Made by a program: the position numbers and the translations under genes. The notes beneath the pieces are model-generated. The model was not told where the DNA came from. It saw only the letters and a list, made by a program, of their open reading frames with translations, and searched no databases. From Bacillus alkalisoli (GTDB taxonomy: Bacteria; Bacillota; Bacilli; Bacillales; Bacillaceae_I), in the NCBI RefSeq assembly GCF_002797415.1, contig NZ_KZ454944.1, positions 1,754,665-1,818,664 on the forward strand: a DNA stretch of 64,000 bases, given 5' to 3'. Below, in pieces: positions 16,788 to 26,031 of this stretch. Positions within the stretch are counted from its first letter, which is position 1; the number at the start of each line of letters is the position of its first letter.

Positions 16788-16824
16788 AAGAGAGCTATCG
16801 AGAAAGAGGCGATAACTCTCTTTT
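16788..16824 (+). terminator. Terminator of the BsuPI lipoprotein gene
   Basis: AAGAGAG-C-TATCG (16788-16800) pairs with CGATA-A-CTCTCTT (16810-16822) with one internal mismatch, running into TTTTCT. Confidence 0.75.
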
Positions 16825-16875
16825 CTATTGTACCTGCTGCATAAATCTACTGTATAATGAACTAGAATACGGAAG

Positions 16876-17853
16876 ATGGAAGGACTATATATTTTGAATA
16901 CAATCTTAAATTACGTATACAACTACACGTGTGAACCAAATGAAAGTTCTCTGTGTGACTTAGAAAAACGAACCATTTTCGGAATGCAATCTGAAGAAAG
17001 ATGTTTTGAAAGCACAATAGAATTTAACCCGAGTAGAAGTCCCTTTATTCGGGAGCGAATAGATGTACTAATTAAAGCAACACATTTTCAAGAGTTAATC
17101 GAAAAAGCGAAAGCTCTAACAGAAACTGAACAAACGTATAAAGTGAAGTATGTTCATAATGTAGACCATACAGAAGCAGAAAAGGCTTCTTTCAAAAAAA
17201 GACGTGACTTAGAAAGAGTAGTAGGAATGCAAGTACCTGGAGAGCCAGATTTATTAAATCCGGATGTAACATACGGGTTAATCCAACATAACGATCATTG
17301 GTATTTAGGATACTACCATAAAAGTGAGGCTGTATGGCTTCATCATCAAAACAAACCGAACAGCTACTCCGTTGCATTGAACACGAGAGTGGCAAGGTCG
17401 GTAGTAAACATCGCAGTTCCACAACCTAACCCAACTTCTATAAAAGCGATTGATCCTTGTTGTGGAGTAGGTACTGTATTAGTGGAAGCATTATCTATGA
17501 ATATTAATATGGTTGGAAGCGATGTGAATCATTTGATCCTTCCGAGTGCGAGAGAAAATATTGCCCATTTCGGTTACCATACTTCCGTCATAGTAAAAGA
17601 CATTCGTGACATTACAGAAAAATATGATGTTGCAATAATAGACTTACCTTATAACCTTTGTTCGGTTATAACTCCACAGGAACAATTAGAAATGCTACAA
17701 AGTACATATAGCTTTGCTCCAAAACTCGTTATTATAACTGTTGAACCGATCGATGAAATTTTGCAAGAAGCAGGCTTTAGGATTGTGGATAGAGGAGAAG
17801 TGAAAAAAGGTTCGTTTACAAGGGAGATTATTGTAGCGGTAGGGAAAATATAG
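16876..17853 (+). CDS. Class I SAM-dependent RNA methyltransferase, THUMP/UPF0020-like
   Basis: This 325-residue protein has a C-terminal methyltransferase domain: SAM-binding motif DPCCGVGTVLVEAL near residue 195, GSDVN, and the catalytic DLPYN of the N2-guanine/N6-adenine group near residue 255. This resembles TrmG10/Trm11-type tRNA guanine methyltransferases. The N-terminal half probably binds RNA. The ATG lacks an ideal ribosome site; a TTG six codons later sits about 10 bases from GGAAGG and is an alternative start. The target nucleotide is inferred only. Confidence 0.72.
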   Translation: MEGLYILNTILNYVYNYTCEPNESSLCDLEKRTIFGMQSEERCFESTIEFNPSRSPFIRERIDVLIKATHFQELIEKAKALTETEQTYKVKYVHNVDHTEAEKASFKKRRDLERVVGMQVPGEPDLLNPDVTYGLIQHNDHWYLGYYHKSEAVWLHHQNKPNSYSVALNTRVARSVVNIAVPQPNPTSIKAIDPCCGVGTVLVEALSMNINMVGSDVNHLILPSARENIAHFGYHTSVIVKDIRDITEKYDVAIIDLPYNLCSVITPQEQLEMLQSTYSFAPKLVIITVEPIDEILQEAGFRIVDRGEVKKGSFTREIIVAVGKI

Positions 17854-17856
17854 TAA

Positions 17857-17930
17857 ACAAGGCTGGGACAAATCCAGGTGAATGAAATGAAAGAGGCTCG
17901 AAAGAACATTTTTTTGTTCTTTCGGGTCTC
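17857..17930. repeat. GGCTGGGAC element with hairpin
   Basis: AAGGCTGGGACAAA followed by an imperfect hairpin (arms about 17893-17907 and 17916-17930, core CGAAAGAAC/GTTCTTTCG). Sequences of this form often trail genes in Firmicutes. The hairpin has Ts in the loop but no T-tail, so it is not a classical terminator. Confidence 0.5.
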
Positions 17931-18011
17931 TACTTACTGATGGAACAAAGGTTTAAGCCAATACGAAAGATTGTTCGAGATTACTCTCTCCAAAAGAACA
18001 TCATCACCTTC

Positions 18012-18196
18012 ATGAAGTTCAAGTGGAACAAATTTTTAAGGCCGATTGAACTTCATAGGCCAGATGAAGTTCAAGTGGAACAAATTTTTCAGGCCAGATG
18101 AATTTCATAGGCTATATGAAGTTCAAGTGGAACAAATTTTTAAAGCCAGATGAACTTCATAGTCTTTATGAAGTAGAACTAAAACAAACATTTAAG
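18012..18196. repeat. 52-bp tandem repeat, three copies plus a partial fourth
   Basis: Units start at 18012, 18064 and 18116, each exactly 52 bp. A degenerate fourth starts at 18168. Each unit begins ATGAAGTTCAAG and carries a TGAACTTCAT-like word (TGAATTTCAT in unit 2), so it can fold into a hairpin. The block fills most of the space before the convergent formamidase gene; I see no gene in 17931-18239. Confidence 0.85.
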
Positions 18197-18239
18197 AGAA
18201 GAAGAACGTCACGTAGGCTTATTAGTTCCAGCCTCGTAT

Positions 18240-19175
18240 TTATCGTATTGCCCCATAAGGTAAAACCGCATGTACGCCTTTTACCCCATTCACCACTTGC
18301 GTAATGCGTAAATCTACCGCGACACTGGCTAAACCAGTGGCATTTTCTTTACTAATACCATACAAATCTTGCATTAGCTTAACCATTTCATCTAATGCTA
18401 CGCCTGCTGCTTCATTTAAATTTTCATGAAATCCAAACGTAATCCATCCTGAGGGAGTTTTCGCTCTCGGAAGATTCAAGTCCATATCCTCATGCAAAAT
18501 AAGTGTGACATCTACAAAATCCATCGGGCATTCTATTGCTGTACCAGAACTTTCTCCATCACCTTGTAGGGCATGCCCATCTCCAATAGAAAAAAGAGCT
18601 CCATCAACAGCAATTGGTAAGAATAAGCTGCTACCCTTTACTAATTCTTTACAATCAATATTTCCACCACAATAACGAGGAGGTGAGGTCCTATGAACGC
18701 CAGGCTCTGCAGGCGCTACGCCCATTAATCCCATAAATGGAGAAAGCCCAACACGAAACTCACGTCCATCAATATCACAACAACCTGTCATTGTTTTTGC
18801 ATCAAGTTTCCAGTCTAACTGAATACCCTCACAGTCAACTAAACCTAACTTTTCATTTTGCCAACTTTTCCCTCCACCAGCCCAATTCACACCATACCAA
18901 CCTGGTTTAAGGTCATTTGTTCTAACTTCCAACACCATACCAGCCTTAGCACCTTCTACTGCAATCGGACCAAAGATAGGATGTCCTGGCTTTTCTTCTT
19001 TTTCCCTTGACTGATATATTTTTCTTTCGGTTCCCTCTGAACCCGAATAGCCCCATTGAATATCTAGAGTTTGTAATTGTATCGAGTCTCCAGACTGAAC
19101 CGTTAAAATAGGTTCATAGTCTTTACTAAATGAACCGTGTATATTTCTTTCATCTATCTCAATCTTATGTATCAT
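18240..19175 (-). CDS. Acetamidase/formamidase (FmdA/AmdA) family protein
   Basis: This 311-residue protein matches the FmdA_AmdA family, metal-dependent enzymes that release ammonia from formamide or short amides. Typical segments are GPIAVEGAKAGMVLEV, PSPFMG-like SPFMGLMGVAP, PPRYCGGNIDCKEL, GDGHALQGDGE and the C-terminal LRITQVVNGVKGVHAVLP. The upstream GTG lies within 3 bases of AGGAG, so the ATG two codons later, 9 bases from it, is preferred. The gene is monocistronic. Substrate preference is not visible. Confidence 0.85.
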   Translation of the reverse strand: MIHKIEIDERNIHGSFSKDYEPILTVQSGDSIQLQTLDIQWGYSGSEGTERKIYQSREKEEKPGHPIFGPIAVEGAKAGMVLEVRTNDLKPGWYGVNWAGGGKSWQNEKLGLVDCEGIQLDWKLDAKTMTGCCDIDGREFRVGLSPFMGLMGVAPAEPGVHRTSPPRYCGGNIDCKELVKGSSLFLPIAVDGALFSIGDGHALQGDGESSGTAIECPMDFVDVTLILHEDMDLNLPRAKTPSGWITFGFHENLNEAAGVALDEMVKLMQDLYGISKENATGLASVAVDLRITQVVNGVKGVHAVLPYGAIR

Positions 19176-19408
19176 ATTCACCGTCTCCTAAGATAAGATT
19201 TATTTAAATTTCGTACTACGAAATAGTATACAACACTTTTTTGGAAAGTAGGTTCTATATTTTAAAGAATATAAAGAATTGAAATATAAAGGGAATTAAC
19301 AATAGGTTGTACAATTTAGATATAGGTAGAAATGTAATGAATAGCCATTTAGTAAATTTATAGTTAGAATATAAAAATAACGTATAGACATTAAAGGAGA
19401 GAATTAAT

Positions 19409-20290
19409 TTGACAACTATAAAAGAAGGATTCATTGAAGTTACTGGTGGGAAAGTTTGGTATCAAAAACATGAGAGTGAAAAAAATACAACACCAGTCAT
19501 TGTGTTACATGGTGGTCCAGGTTCGTCGCATTACTCATTACAAGGTTTAAAAGTACTATCTGAAAATCGTACAGTCATTTTATATGATCAACTAGGTTGT
19601 GGGAATTCGGATCGTCCATCAGACAAATCCTTATGGAATCTAGAAAGATTTGTAGAGGAATTAGAACAAATAAAAGAGGCACTTTCACTAGAAGAATTTC
19701 ATATTTTAGGTCACTCTTGGGGGACAACGCTTGCAGCAGCGTATTATTTAAAAAAACCAGATGGAGTGAAGAGTATTATCTTTTCTAGCCCGTGCCTAAG
19801 TGCACCATTATGGGCGGAAGACCAAGAGGAAAATAGAAAATTGTTACCTGTTGAAGTGCAACAAACATTAAAGAAGTGTGAGGAAAATGGAACTACCGAT
19901 TCAGAAGAATACAAAGAAGCAACGAAAATATTTAATCAGCATTTTGTATGTAGACTGGATCCAATTCCTGAGTTTCTAAAAAAGGGCCAACAGTATAGAA
20001 ATCCAGAAGTATACAATACGATGTGGGGCCCATCGGAATTTCATGTAACAGGCAATCTAAAAGATTTTGATTGTACGTCTGAATTAAAAAATATTCAAGT
20101 TCCTACTCTTTACACATGTGGTCGTTATGATGAAGCAACACCGAAATCAACGGAATACTTTAGCTCATTAACGCCAAATGGCAAGTTCCATGTGTTTGAA
20201 AAAAGTGCCCATATGCCATACATAGAAGAAACTAATGAATTCTTACAAGTGGTAAACAAATTTTTACTTGAAGTCGGAGAAAATCATTAA
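19409..20290 (+). CDS. Proline iminopeptidase-family alpha/beta hydrolase (S33)
   Basis: This 293-residue cytoplasmic peptidase-like protein has the S33 signatures: oxyanion HGGPGSSH near residue 35, DQLGCGNSDRP, nucleophile elbow GHSWGT near residue 106, Asp in GRYDEATP and His in SAHMPYIE. The family removes N-terminal residues, typically proline, from peptides. The start is TTG, 8 bases after AAAGGAGAG. Substrate specificity is inferred from family only. Confidence 0.85.
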   Translation: MTTIKEGFIEVTGGKVWYQKHESEKNTTPVIVLHGGPGSSHYSLQGLKVLSENRTVILYDQLGCGNSDRPSDKSLWNLERFVEELEQIKEALSLEEFHILGHSWGTTLAAAYYLKKPDGVKSIIFSSPCLSAPLWAEDQEENRKLLPVEVQQTLKKCEENGTTDSEEYKEATKIFNQHFVCRLDPIPEFLKKGQQYRNPEVYNTMWGPSEFHVTGNLKDFDCTSELKNIQVPTLYTCGRYDEATPKSTEYFSSLTPNGKFHVFEKSAHMPYIEETNEFLQVVNKFLLEVGENH

Positions 20291-20470
20291 TTAAACGTAC
20301 TGTGCAAACTAAACGATACCCTGTCGTAAGTAATCTTACTTGTGATGGGGGATTTCTTTTTCAAACGAACGATCAAACCCCTTACAACTAAAGTAGTAGA
20401 AGTAATACATTCTAAAGCTGCAATACTAACTTTGTTTTTCCTGTTAAAGTATTTGTAAGGGGTGAACGAA

Positions 20471-21127
20471 ATGAAAATATTGAAAATAACATTAAAAACA
20501 TCTGAGTTACACAACACAATTGCTTTTTACAACAACGTTTTAGAGCTTCCCATAGTACGTAAATGGGAAAGTGGTGTAACATTTCAAGTCGGTAAGTCTC
20601 ATTTAACTTTTTTACAAGAAGGTGGAAGTAAAACATATTATCACGTAGCTTTCAGAACAAACTCTATGCACTTTGATGCAATGTATAATAAATTAAACAA
20701 TTTAGGGGCATTGTTGCAAAATGAAGATGGAAATACGAGCATGTTTTGGAAAGGAAAACAATTATACTTTCTAGATCCTAGTGGAAATGTATTTGAAATT
20801 TTAGAGAGGGAAAATCCATATGACCATCAAATCGATGGCTTTTATGATATTTGTGAAATAGGCATTCCTTCACATTCAGTGGAAGAAATGAGTCAATAAT
20901 TAAATAGTATCCCTAGTTTAATTAACTCTGAAAGTGATACGTTCCGTTTTTTTGGTGATGAATTAGGCGTATGCGTATTAGTGATAAAAGGTCGACACTG
21001 GTATCCGACTAGTAAGGAATCACAAATAGACCCACTTATGATAGAGGTAGAAGGGGATATAGAAAAAACCTTACAGCATCCTAAATATCCTTACACAATC
21101 AAAATTAAAAAGCCTGAATGGTGGTGA
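20471..21127 (+). pseudogene. VOC-family (glyoxalase/bleomycin-resistance) protein interrupted by an in-frame stop
   Basis: Translation from the ATG at 20471 (AAGGGG 8 bases upstream) gives a VOC domain: TSELHNTIAFYNNVLELPIV, YYHVAFRTNS, FLDPSGNVFEILER. It then meets TAA at 20897-20899. The same frame continues without another stop for 75 codons to TGA at 21125-21127, encoding FRFFGDELGVCVLVIKGRHW and DPLMIEVEG, the usual C-terminal part of such Bacillus proteins. The intact gene would be about 218 residues. The terminator lies after the second stop. A sequencing error, a recent nonsense mutation or readthrough are all possible. Confidence 0.75.
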
Positions 21128-21169
21128 TCTGTCATTCGAGTGGAATCTAGATTAATAATTAGTGGAAAG

Positions 21170-21201
21170 AGTCGAGGTACTAGTTACCTCGACTTTTTTT
21201 G
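21170..21201 (+). terminator. Terminator after the interrupted VOC gene
   Basis: AGTCGAGGTA (21170-21179) pairs with TACCTCGACT (21185-21194) over CTAGT and is followed by seven Ts. Confidence 0.92.
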
Positions 21202-21341
21202 AGTTCACATTTAATAAAGAGTATGGGTAAAAAGTAGTGTTTAAATATTTATTAATAAAAATGTATATTTATTCTTTCCAAACTCGAAGTAATCTGCTAT
21301 TCTTTTCTAGTAATCTTAAAAAATAGGAGTTGTAGAAAAAG

Positions 21342-24300
21342 ATGAAAAGAATAGTTTCATTATTTACCGCAATTGTATTGCTTGTATCTCTGTACGTACC
21401 TATTACACCGACAGTACAAGCAAACTACACACAAGAAGTTACACAAGCTATAGAATTAGAAGTAAGTAAGTCGATTTTTTCTTTTACTGAAGTAAGAACG
21501 GTAGAAGTACAAGCTGACTTTGGTGAGAATGTAGATTTAAGCCAACTGAAGTTCACATTCGGAGGAAAAGATCTTTCAGAATGGAAAAAGTGGACTAGTG
21601 GCACAAACTTTAACGGTGCACCAATCATTACGGTAGTAGAAGCACCGCATTTTGTTGAAGACACTACGGTAGTAAAAGCAACATTAGAATTTGGCTTACC
21701 ATTTAACACGACAAATCTATCTAATAGAACGATTCGTGTACAATATCCTCAATTAATTGGAGATTATGAGTTAGCTCTAATTAACAAAGATACAAATGAA
21801 AAAGTAGCAACAACAGTTAAATGGAATGTATATGATGAATTTTTATTCAACGAAGAAATAAAGCCAGCAATTGATGAAGTATTTGCAAAAGCGAGTGCAG
21901 ATGTAGAAAACAGTCGCTACATAGAATATGAATCAGTAGGTAAATCTGTTGAAGGTCGTGACATACATTTCGTAGTATTAGCAAAAGACAAAGCAGCAGT
22001 AGACAAATATTTAAATGAAACATTACCAACAGCACTAGAGAATCCTGCAAGTTTAATAGAAAAGCTACAAAATGGAACAATGAAAGATTACCAAGTTCCG
22101 ATCTGGTTTAACAACATCCACCCTGATGAAGTAGAAGGGGTAGATGCGCAAGTTGAATTGTTCAAGAAATTTGCATTAGAAAAAGAAGTAACGTTTACAA
22201 CATCTGATGAAGAAAATAAAGAAAAACAAGTTACATTAAATGTAGATGAAGTGTTAGAAGATGTGATTATGCTTTATTTATTCACAAGCAATCCAGATGG
22301 AAGAGTGGCAAATACGAGAGCAAATGTTAATGGTTTCGATTTAAACCGTGACAATGCTTATCAAACACAAGTAGAAACTCAAGCAGTAAATGAAGTTATT
22401 GCAAAATGGACACCGTTATCGTTCCTTGATATGCATGGTTATGTAAATGGTTTCTTAATTGAACCAACTACTCCACCTCATAATCCGAACTTTGAATATG
22501 ATTTGTTACATGGAAGCATGATTTCTCAAGCACATGCGATGGGTAAAGCGGGTGTAGGTAACTCAAACTTAACTTCTTATTTCATTCCTAAGCTAAGTTG
22601 GGATGATGGTTGGGATGACATGACACCAGCTTATACAGCTGTATTCTCTATGTTACACGGATCCCTTGGACATACGATTGAAGTGCCAACTTTAAGCCAA
22701 GATTCCCTACATGCGATGGTTGGTACAGGTTACGGAGCAACATTATTTGTAACAGAAAACAAAGACGAACTATATAAGAAGCAATTAGAAATATTTAAAC
22801 GTGGGGTTAATGGAGAGGACAATCGTGCCGTTGATCCATATTATGTTAACGCAAAAGGCGAATCAATCGGACGTGTACGAGGAGAGAACGAAAGCTTCTT
22901 CCCAGATTATTACGTAATTCCTACTGGGAAAAACCAAAAGAATGTATTAGAAGCAGAAAAAATGGTTCAATACTTACTTCGTAACGGTGTGAAAGTAGAA
23001 AAAACGACAGAATCTACTACAGTAAATGGAACTACATATCCAAAAGGAACGTTTGTAGTCCCTATGAAGCAAGCAAAACGCGGATTAGCAAACGCAGTTC
23101 TTTATAAAGGCGATGATGTATCTGATTGGGGAGCTATGTATGATCCGATTGTCGTAAACTTCCCTGCTTTAAGAGGTTTTGATATTCATGAAATTAGAAC
23201 TTCTGGTGCTTTTACAAAAACAGTAGAATTAGCAAAAGTTGAATTAACGAAAGGTACAATTGTAGGAAATACACCAAAACAAGCGTTAAAAAATTCAAAC
23301 AACGATACAATTAAATTAGTTAATGAACTACTGAAAAATGGTAAAGAAGTGCAAGTAGCATTAAAAACGAATAGTGGGGTTAATAAAGGCGATTTCATTG
23401 TGAACTCTGCAGACTTACTACCATATGTAAATGTGTTTTATTTTGAAGCAACATCTCTAGTAAACACCAAAAATATGAAAACGAACAAACTATCAAAACC
23501 AAATGTTGCAGTAACGGGTTCTGCACAACTTTTATATTCGGTTAAAGAGCTTGGATTTAACGTTGTAGATGTCGCTTCTTCAGATGTCGTTGTAAGTGAT
23601 AACAACTCATTCAATGTTAACAACATCGCTGGAAAATCGTATATTGGTATTGGCCGTTCAGCTTTACTAGCAGTTCAAAACAACGGTTTACTTCCTGGTT
23701 ATTCTTACGGATTTACAAATGGTACACATGAAGGGTTAGTTCATGCTAAAGTAAATAATCACTTATTAACTGCTGGTTACAACGAAAATGAATTATTATA
23801 CGTTACATCTGGATCATGGATTAATTCTGTTCCAGAAGGAGCGGAAGTATTAGCTTCATTTAGCGATCAAGATGATTTTTATGTATCTGGTTGGTGGCCA
23901 AAACACGACGGTGCAAAAAGGAAAATAATGGCCTTTACAAAAGAATTAGAAAACACAACGATTACGTTATTCGCCAATTCCTTAGCATTCCGTGCTCACA
24001 CAGAACATAGTTACCGCCTACTTGCAAACAGTATTTATGCTGCAGTAGGAGAAGAAGTAGAAAACGTAGAAAATGATTCAAAAGTAATCACAGTAGAAGA
24101 CCTTAATATGGATTTAATAAAAGAGCAAGGTAACACACTTGTTGTAAGTAACGGAGAATCTATCACATCTGCAGCATTACAAATTCTATCTCAAGAACTA
24201 GAAAACGCGAAGTTATTAATTGAATTAGATGGGCAAAAAATAAACATTCCGCTTTCTGCATTAAAATTAGAGGAAGACTTTGTTTACACGGTAGAAGATG

Positions 24301-24842
24301 TGACAGCCCAATTTACAGATGCAAAAAGTAAAGTGTATGATATTGAAATTTCCAACTTAACCGGAACAGTAAATGTATCTTTCCTAGTAGAAGCATCTAA
24401 AGTGACAGATAAAAAATTATTAAAAGTTATATATGTAGACAGCCAGGGTAATCGTGAAGTGAAAGCGACTACTATTACAGATTTAGATAATGGTTACTAT
24501 GAAGTTTCTGCATCAGTAAACCATTTTAGTATTTATGGTGTTTTTGAAGTTGTTGAAGAAGAGGAACCAGTAACAGGTGAAGAACCACCGGTAAATGAAG
24601 AAAATCCAGCTACAGGTGAAGAGCCACCAACAACTGGAAAACAACCAGAAGAGACTAAAGCACCAAAAACAAAAGAGGAAACTAAGAAAGATAAAACAAA
24701 GGATGGTTCAACTCCAGCAAAAGACGGTAAAAAACTTCCTGGTACAGCAACAACAATCTATAACACGATACTAATAGGGTTAGGATTACTACTAGTAGGT
24801 GTGATGTTTATCTTGTTTAAAAGAAAGAGAAAACTAGCTTAA
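21342..24842 (+). CDS. Secreted, sortase-anchored M14 zinc carboxypeptidase-like protein
   Basis: This 1166-residue exported protein has a signal peptide (about 1-28). The M14-type region has candidate zinc ligands H260 and E263 (NNIHPDEVEG) and H365 (LDMHGYVNG), and catalytic E447 (HTIEVPT). A long beta-rich region follows. The C-terminus has a Pro/Glu/Thr/Lys-rich linker, the sorting motif LPGTA, a hydrophobic segment and KRKRK. LPxTA is the type used by class D sortases in Bacillus, so it is probably attached to the cell wall. Substrate unknown. No sortase gene is in the window. It has its own terminator. Confidence 0.85.
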   Translation: MKRIVSLFTAIVLLVSLYVPITPTVQANYTQEVTQAIELEVSKSIFSFTEVRTVEVQADFGENVDLSQLKFTFGGKDLSEWKKWTSGTNFNGAPIITVVEAPHFVEDTTVVKATLEFGLPFNTTNLSNRTIRVQYPQLIGDYELALINKDTNEKVATTVKWNVYDEFLFNEEIKPAIDEVFAKASADVENSRYIEYESVGKSVEGRDIHFVVLAKDKAAVDKYLNETLPTALENPASLIEKLQNGTMKDYQVPIWFNNIHPDEVEGVDAQVELFKKFALEKEVTFTTSDEENKEKQVTLNVDEVLEDVIMLYLFTSNPDGRVANTRANVNGFDLNRDNAYQTQVETQAVNEVIAKWTPLSFLDMHGYVNGFLIEPTTPPHNPNFEYDLLHGSMISQAHAMGKAGVGNSNLTSYFIPKLSWDDGWDDMTPAYTAVFSMLHGSLGHTIEVPTLSQDSLHAMVGTGYGATLFVTENKDELYKKQLEIFKRGVNGEDNRAVDPYYVNAKGESIGRVRGENESFFPDYYVIPTGKNQKNVLEAEKMVQYLLRNGVKVEKTTESTTVNGTTYPKGTFVVPMKQAKRGLANAVLYKGDDVSDWGAMYDPIVVNFPALRGFDIHEIRTSGAFTKTVELAKVELTKGTIVGNTPKQALKNSNNDTIKLVNELLKNGKEVQVALKTNSGVNKGDFIVNSADLLPYVNVFYFEATSLVNTKNMKTNKLSKPNVAVTGSAQLLYSVKELGFNVVDVASSDVVVSDNNSFNVNNIAGKSYIGIGRSALLAVQNNGLLPGYSYGFTNGTHEGLVHAKVNNHLLTAGYNENELLYVTSGSWINSVPEGAEVLASFSDQDDFYVSGWWPKHDGAKRKIMAFTKELENTTITLFANSLAFRAHTEHSYRLLANSIYAAVGEEVENVENDSKVITVEDLNMDLIKEQGNTLVVSNGESITSAALQILSQELENAKLLIELDGQKINIPLSALKLEEDFVYTVEDVTAQFTDAKSKVYDIEISNLTGTVNVSFLVEASKVTDKKLLKVIYVDSQGNREVKATTITDLDNGYYEVSASVNHFSIYGVFEVVEEEEPVTGEEPPVNEENPATGEEPPTTGKQPEETKAPKTKEETKKDKTKDGSTPAKDGKKLPGTATTIYNTILIGLGLLLVGVMFILFKRKRKLA

Positions 24843-24879
24843 TAGAAATAAAGTGTCCATTATGAACAATGGTCAGATG

Positions 24880-24914
24880 AACCGATTGTGTTTTAAACAT
24901 GATCGGTTTTTTTG
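24880..24914 (+). terminator. Terminator of the M14 peptidase gene
   Basis: ACCGAT...GTGTTT pairs with AAACAT...ATCGGT across 24881-24907, followed by TTTTTTT. Confidence 0.8.
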
Positions 24915-25040
24915 TTAGTAAAAGTAAACGGTTACGTGTGTCATGATAGAAGCTGGCCAGTCCCAATTAGGAATTTGTTTATGTTCAAGCGCATAATATG
25001 GACAAAGTGAGTTGTTTTAATAGAAAGGAGCTACAACAGG

Positions 25041-25880
25041 ATGAGTGGTGCATTGGTTTTACAATCAGATTTTGGTTTAAGTGATGGGGCTGTAAACGCC
25101 ATGTATGGGGTGGCCCAGTCGGTGGATTCAACCTTGACTATTTTTGATCTTACTCATGATATTCCTCCATTCAACATATGGGAAGCTTCCTATCGATTGT
25201 TCCAAACAGTTAGTTATTGGCCAGAAGGTACTGTATTCGTATCAGTTGTAGATCCAGGCGTTGGGTCTGACCGGAAAAGTGTAGTGGTGAAAACAATTAG
25301 TGGTCAATATATTGTTACACCAGATAATGGAACATTGACACATATCCATCGTAGTATTGGTATTGAAGAAGTACGAGAAATTGATGAAAAAGTAAATCGC
25401 CTACCTAAATCAGGTGCTTCTCATACTTTTCATGGTAGAGATGTTTATGCGTATACAGCGGCAAGGTTAGCAGCTAACAAAATATCCTACCAAGAAGTCG
25501 GACCAACTATTCCAGTCCAATCAGTGGTAAGCCTTTGCTGTAATGATGCGGAAATAAAGGATGATAAAATAATAGGAATAATAGACATACTAGATATTCG
25601 TTTCGGAAACCTCTGGAGTAATATAAGCCGTGAACTTTTTGAAACTCAAGGGATCTCCTATGGAGACATTGTAGAAGTAATGATTAAGCATGGTAATAGA
25701 AAAATATATTCGAACCAAATGACATATGGCAAATCTTTTGCAGATACGAGAATTGGCCAACCACTTGTATACGTAAATTCGCTAGATAATATGGCAATTG
25801 CTATTAATCAAGGTTCTTTTGCGAAAGCATATAACATTGGAACTGGATCAAATTGGACTATTACATTACAAAAGTATTAA
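25041..25880 (+). CDS. SAM hydrolase / hydroxide adenosyltransferase family protein (DUF62)
   Basis: This 279-residue protein belongs to the fluorinase/chlorinase/SAM-hydroxide adenosyltransferase family. Diagnostic parts are LQSDFGLSDGAVNAMYGV at the N-terminus, DLTHDIPPFN, VVDPGVGSDRK, TPDNGTLT and FHGRDVYAYTAARLA. The hydroxide-using members split S-adenosylmethionine into adenosine and methionine. Halogenase function is unlikely without the halogenase-specific insertions, but I cannot exclude it by eye. AAAGGAG lies 10 bases before the ATG. Single gene with its own terminator. Confidence 0.88.
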   Translation: MSGALVLQSDFGLSDGAVNAMYGVAQSVDSTLTIFDLTHDIPPFNIWEASYRLFQTVSYWPEGTVFVSVVDPGVGSDRKSVVVKTISGQYIVTPDNGTLTHIHRSIGIEEVREIDEKVNRLPKSGASHTFHGRDVYAYTAARLAANKISYQEVGPTIPVQSVVSLCCNDAEIKDDKIIGIIDILDIRFGNLWSNISRELFETQGISYGDIVEVMIKHGNRKIYSNQMTYGKSFADTRIGQPLVYVNSLDNMAIAINQGSFAKAYNIGTGSNWTITLQKY

Positions 25881-25903
25881 ATTCCAAATTATAGTTAATA
25901 TAG

Positions 25904-25945
25904 AAAGTGCTAAGAGTTTCTTCTGATACTCTAGCACTTTTTTTG
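25904..25945 (+). terminator. Terminator of the DUF62 gene
   Basis: AAAGTGCTAAGAGT (25904-25917) pairs with ACTCT-AGCACTTT (to 25940) with one bulged A, followed by a T-run. Confidence 0.88.
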
Positions 25946-26031
25946 AGGGTATTTGGCAATTAATGTAGAATATACATATTGAATCGCTATTTTAATTGAA
26001 AGTAAGTGTAAAGGAAAGATTAGGAGAAACC

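Noticed and set aside
17931-18239. Coding region across the 52-bp repeats (frame starting MNFIGYMKFKWNKFLK)
   Set aside because: The frame consists of repeat-derived sequence, lacks a ribosome site and runs into the convergent gene.
25041-25880. Fluorinase or chlorinase
   Set aside because: The fold family is the same, but nothing specific to halogenation or a halogenated natural-product cluster is visible; hydroxide-using members are far commoner.
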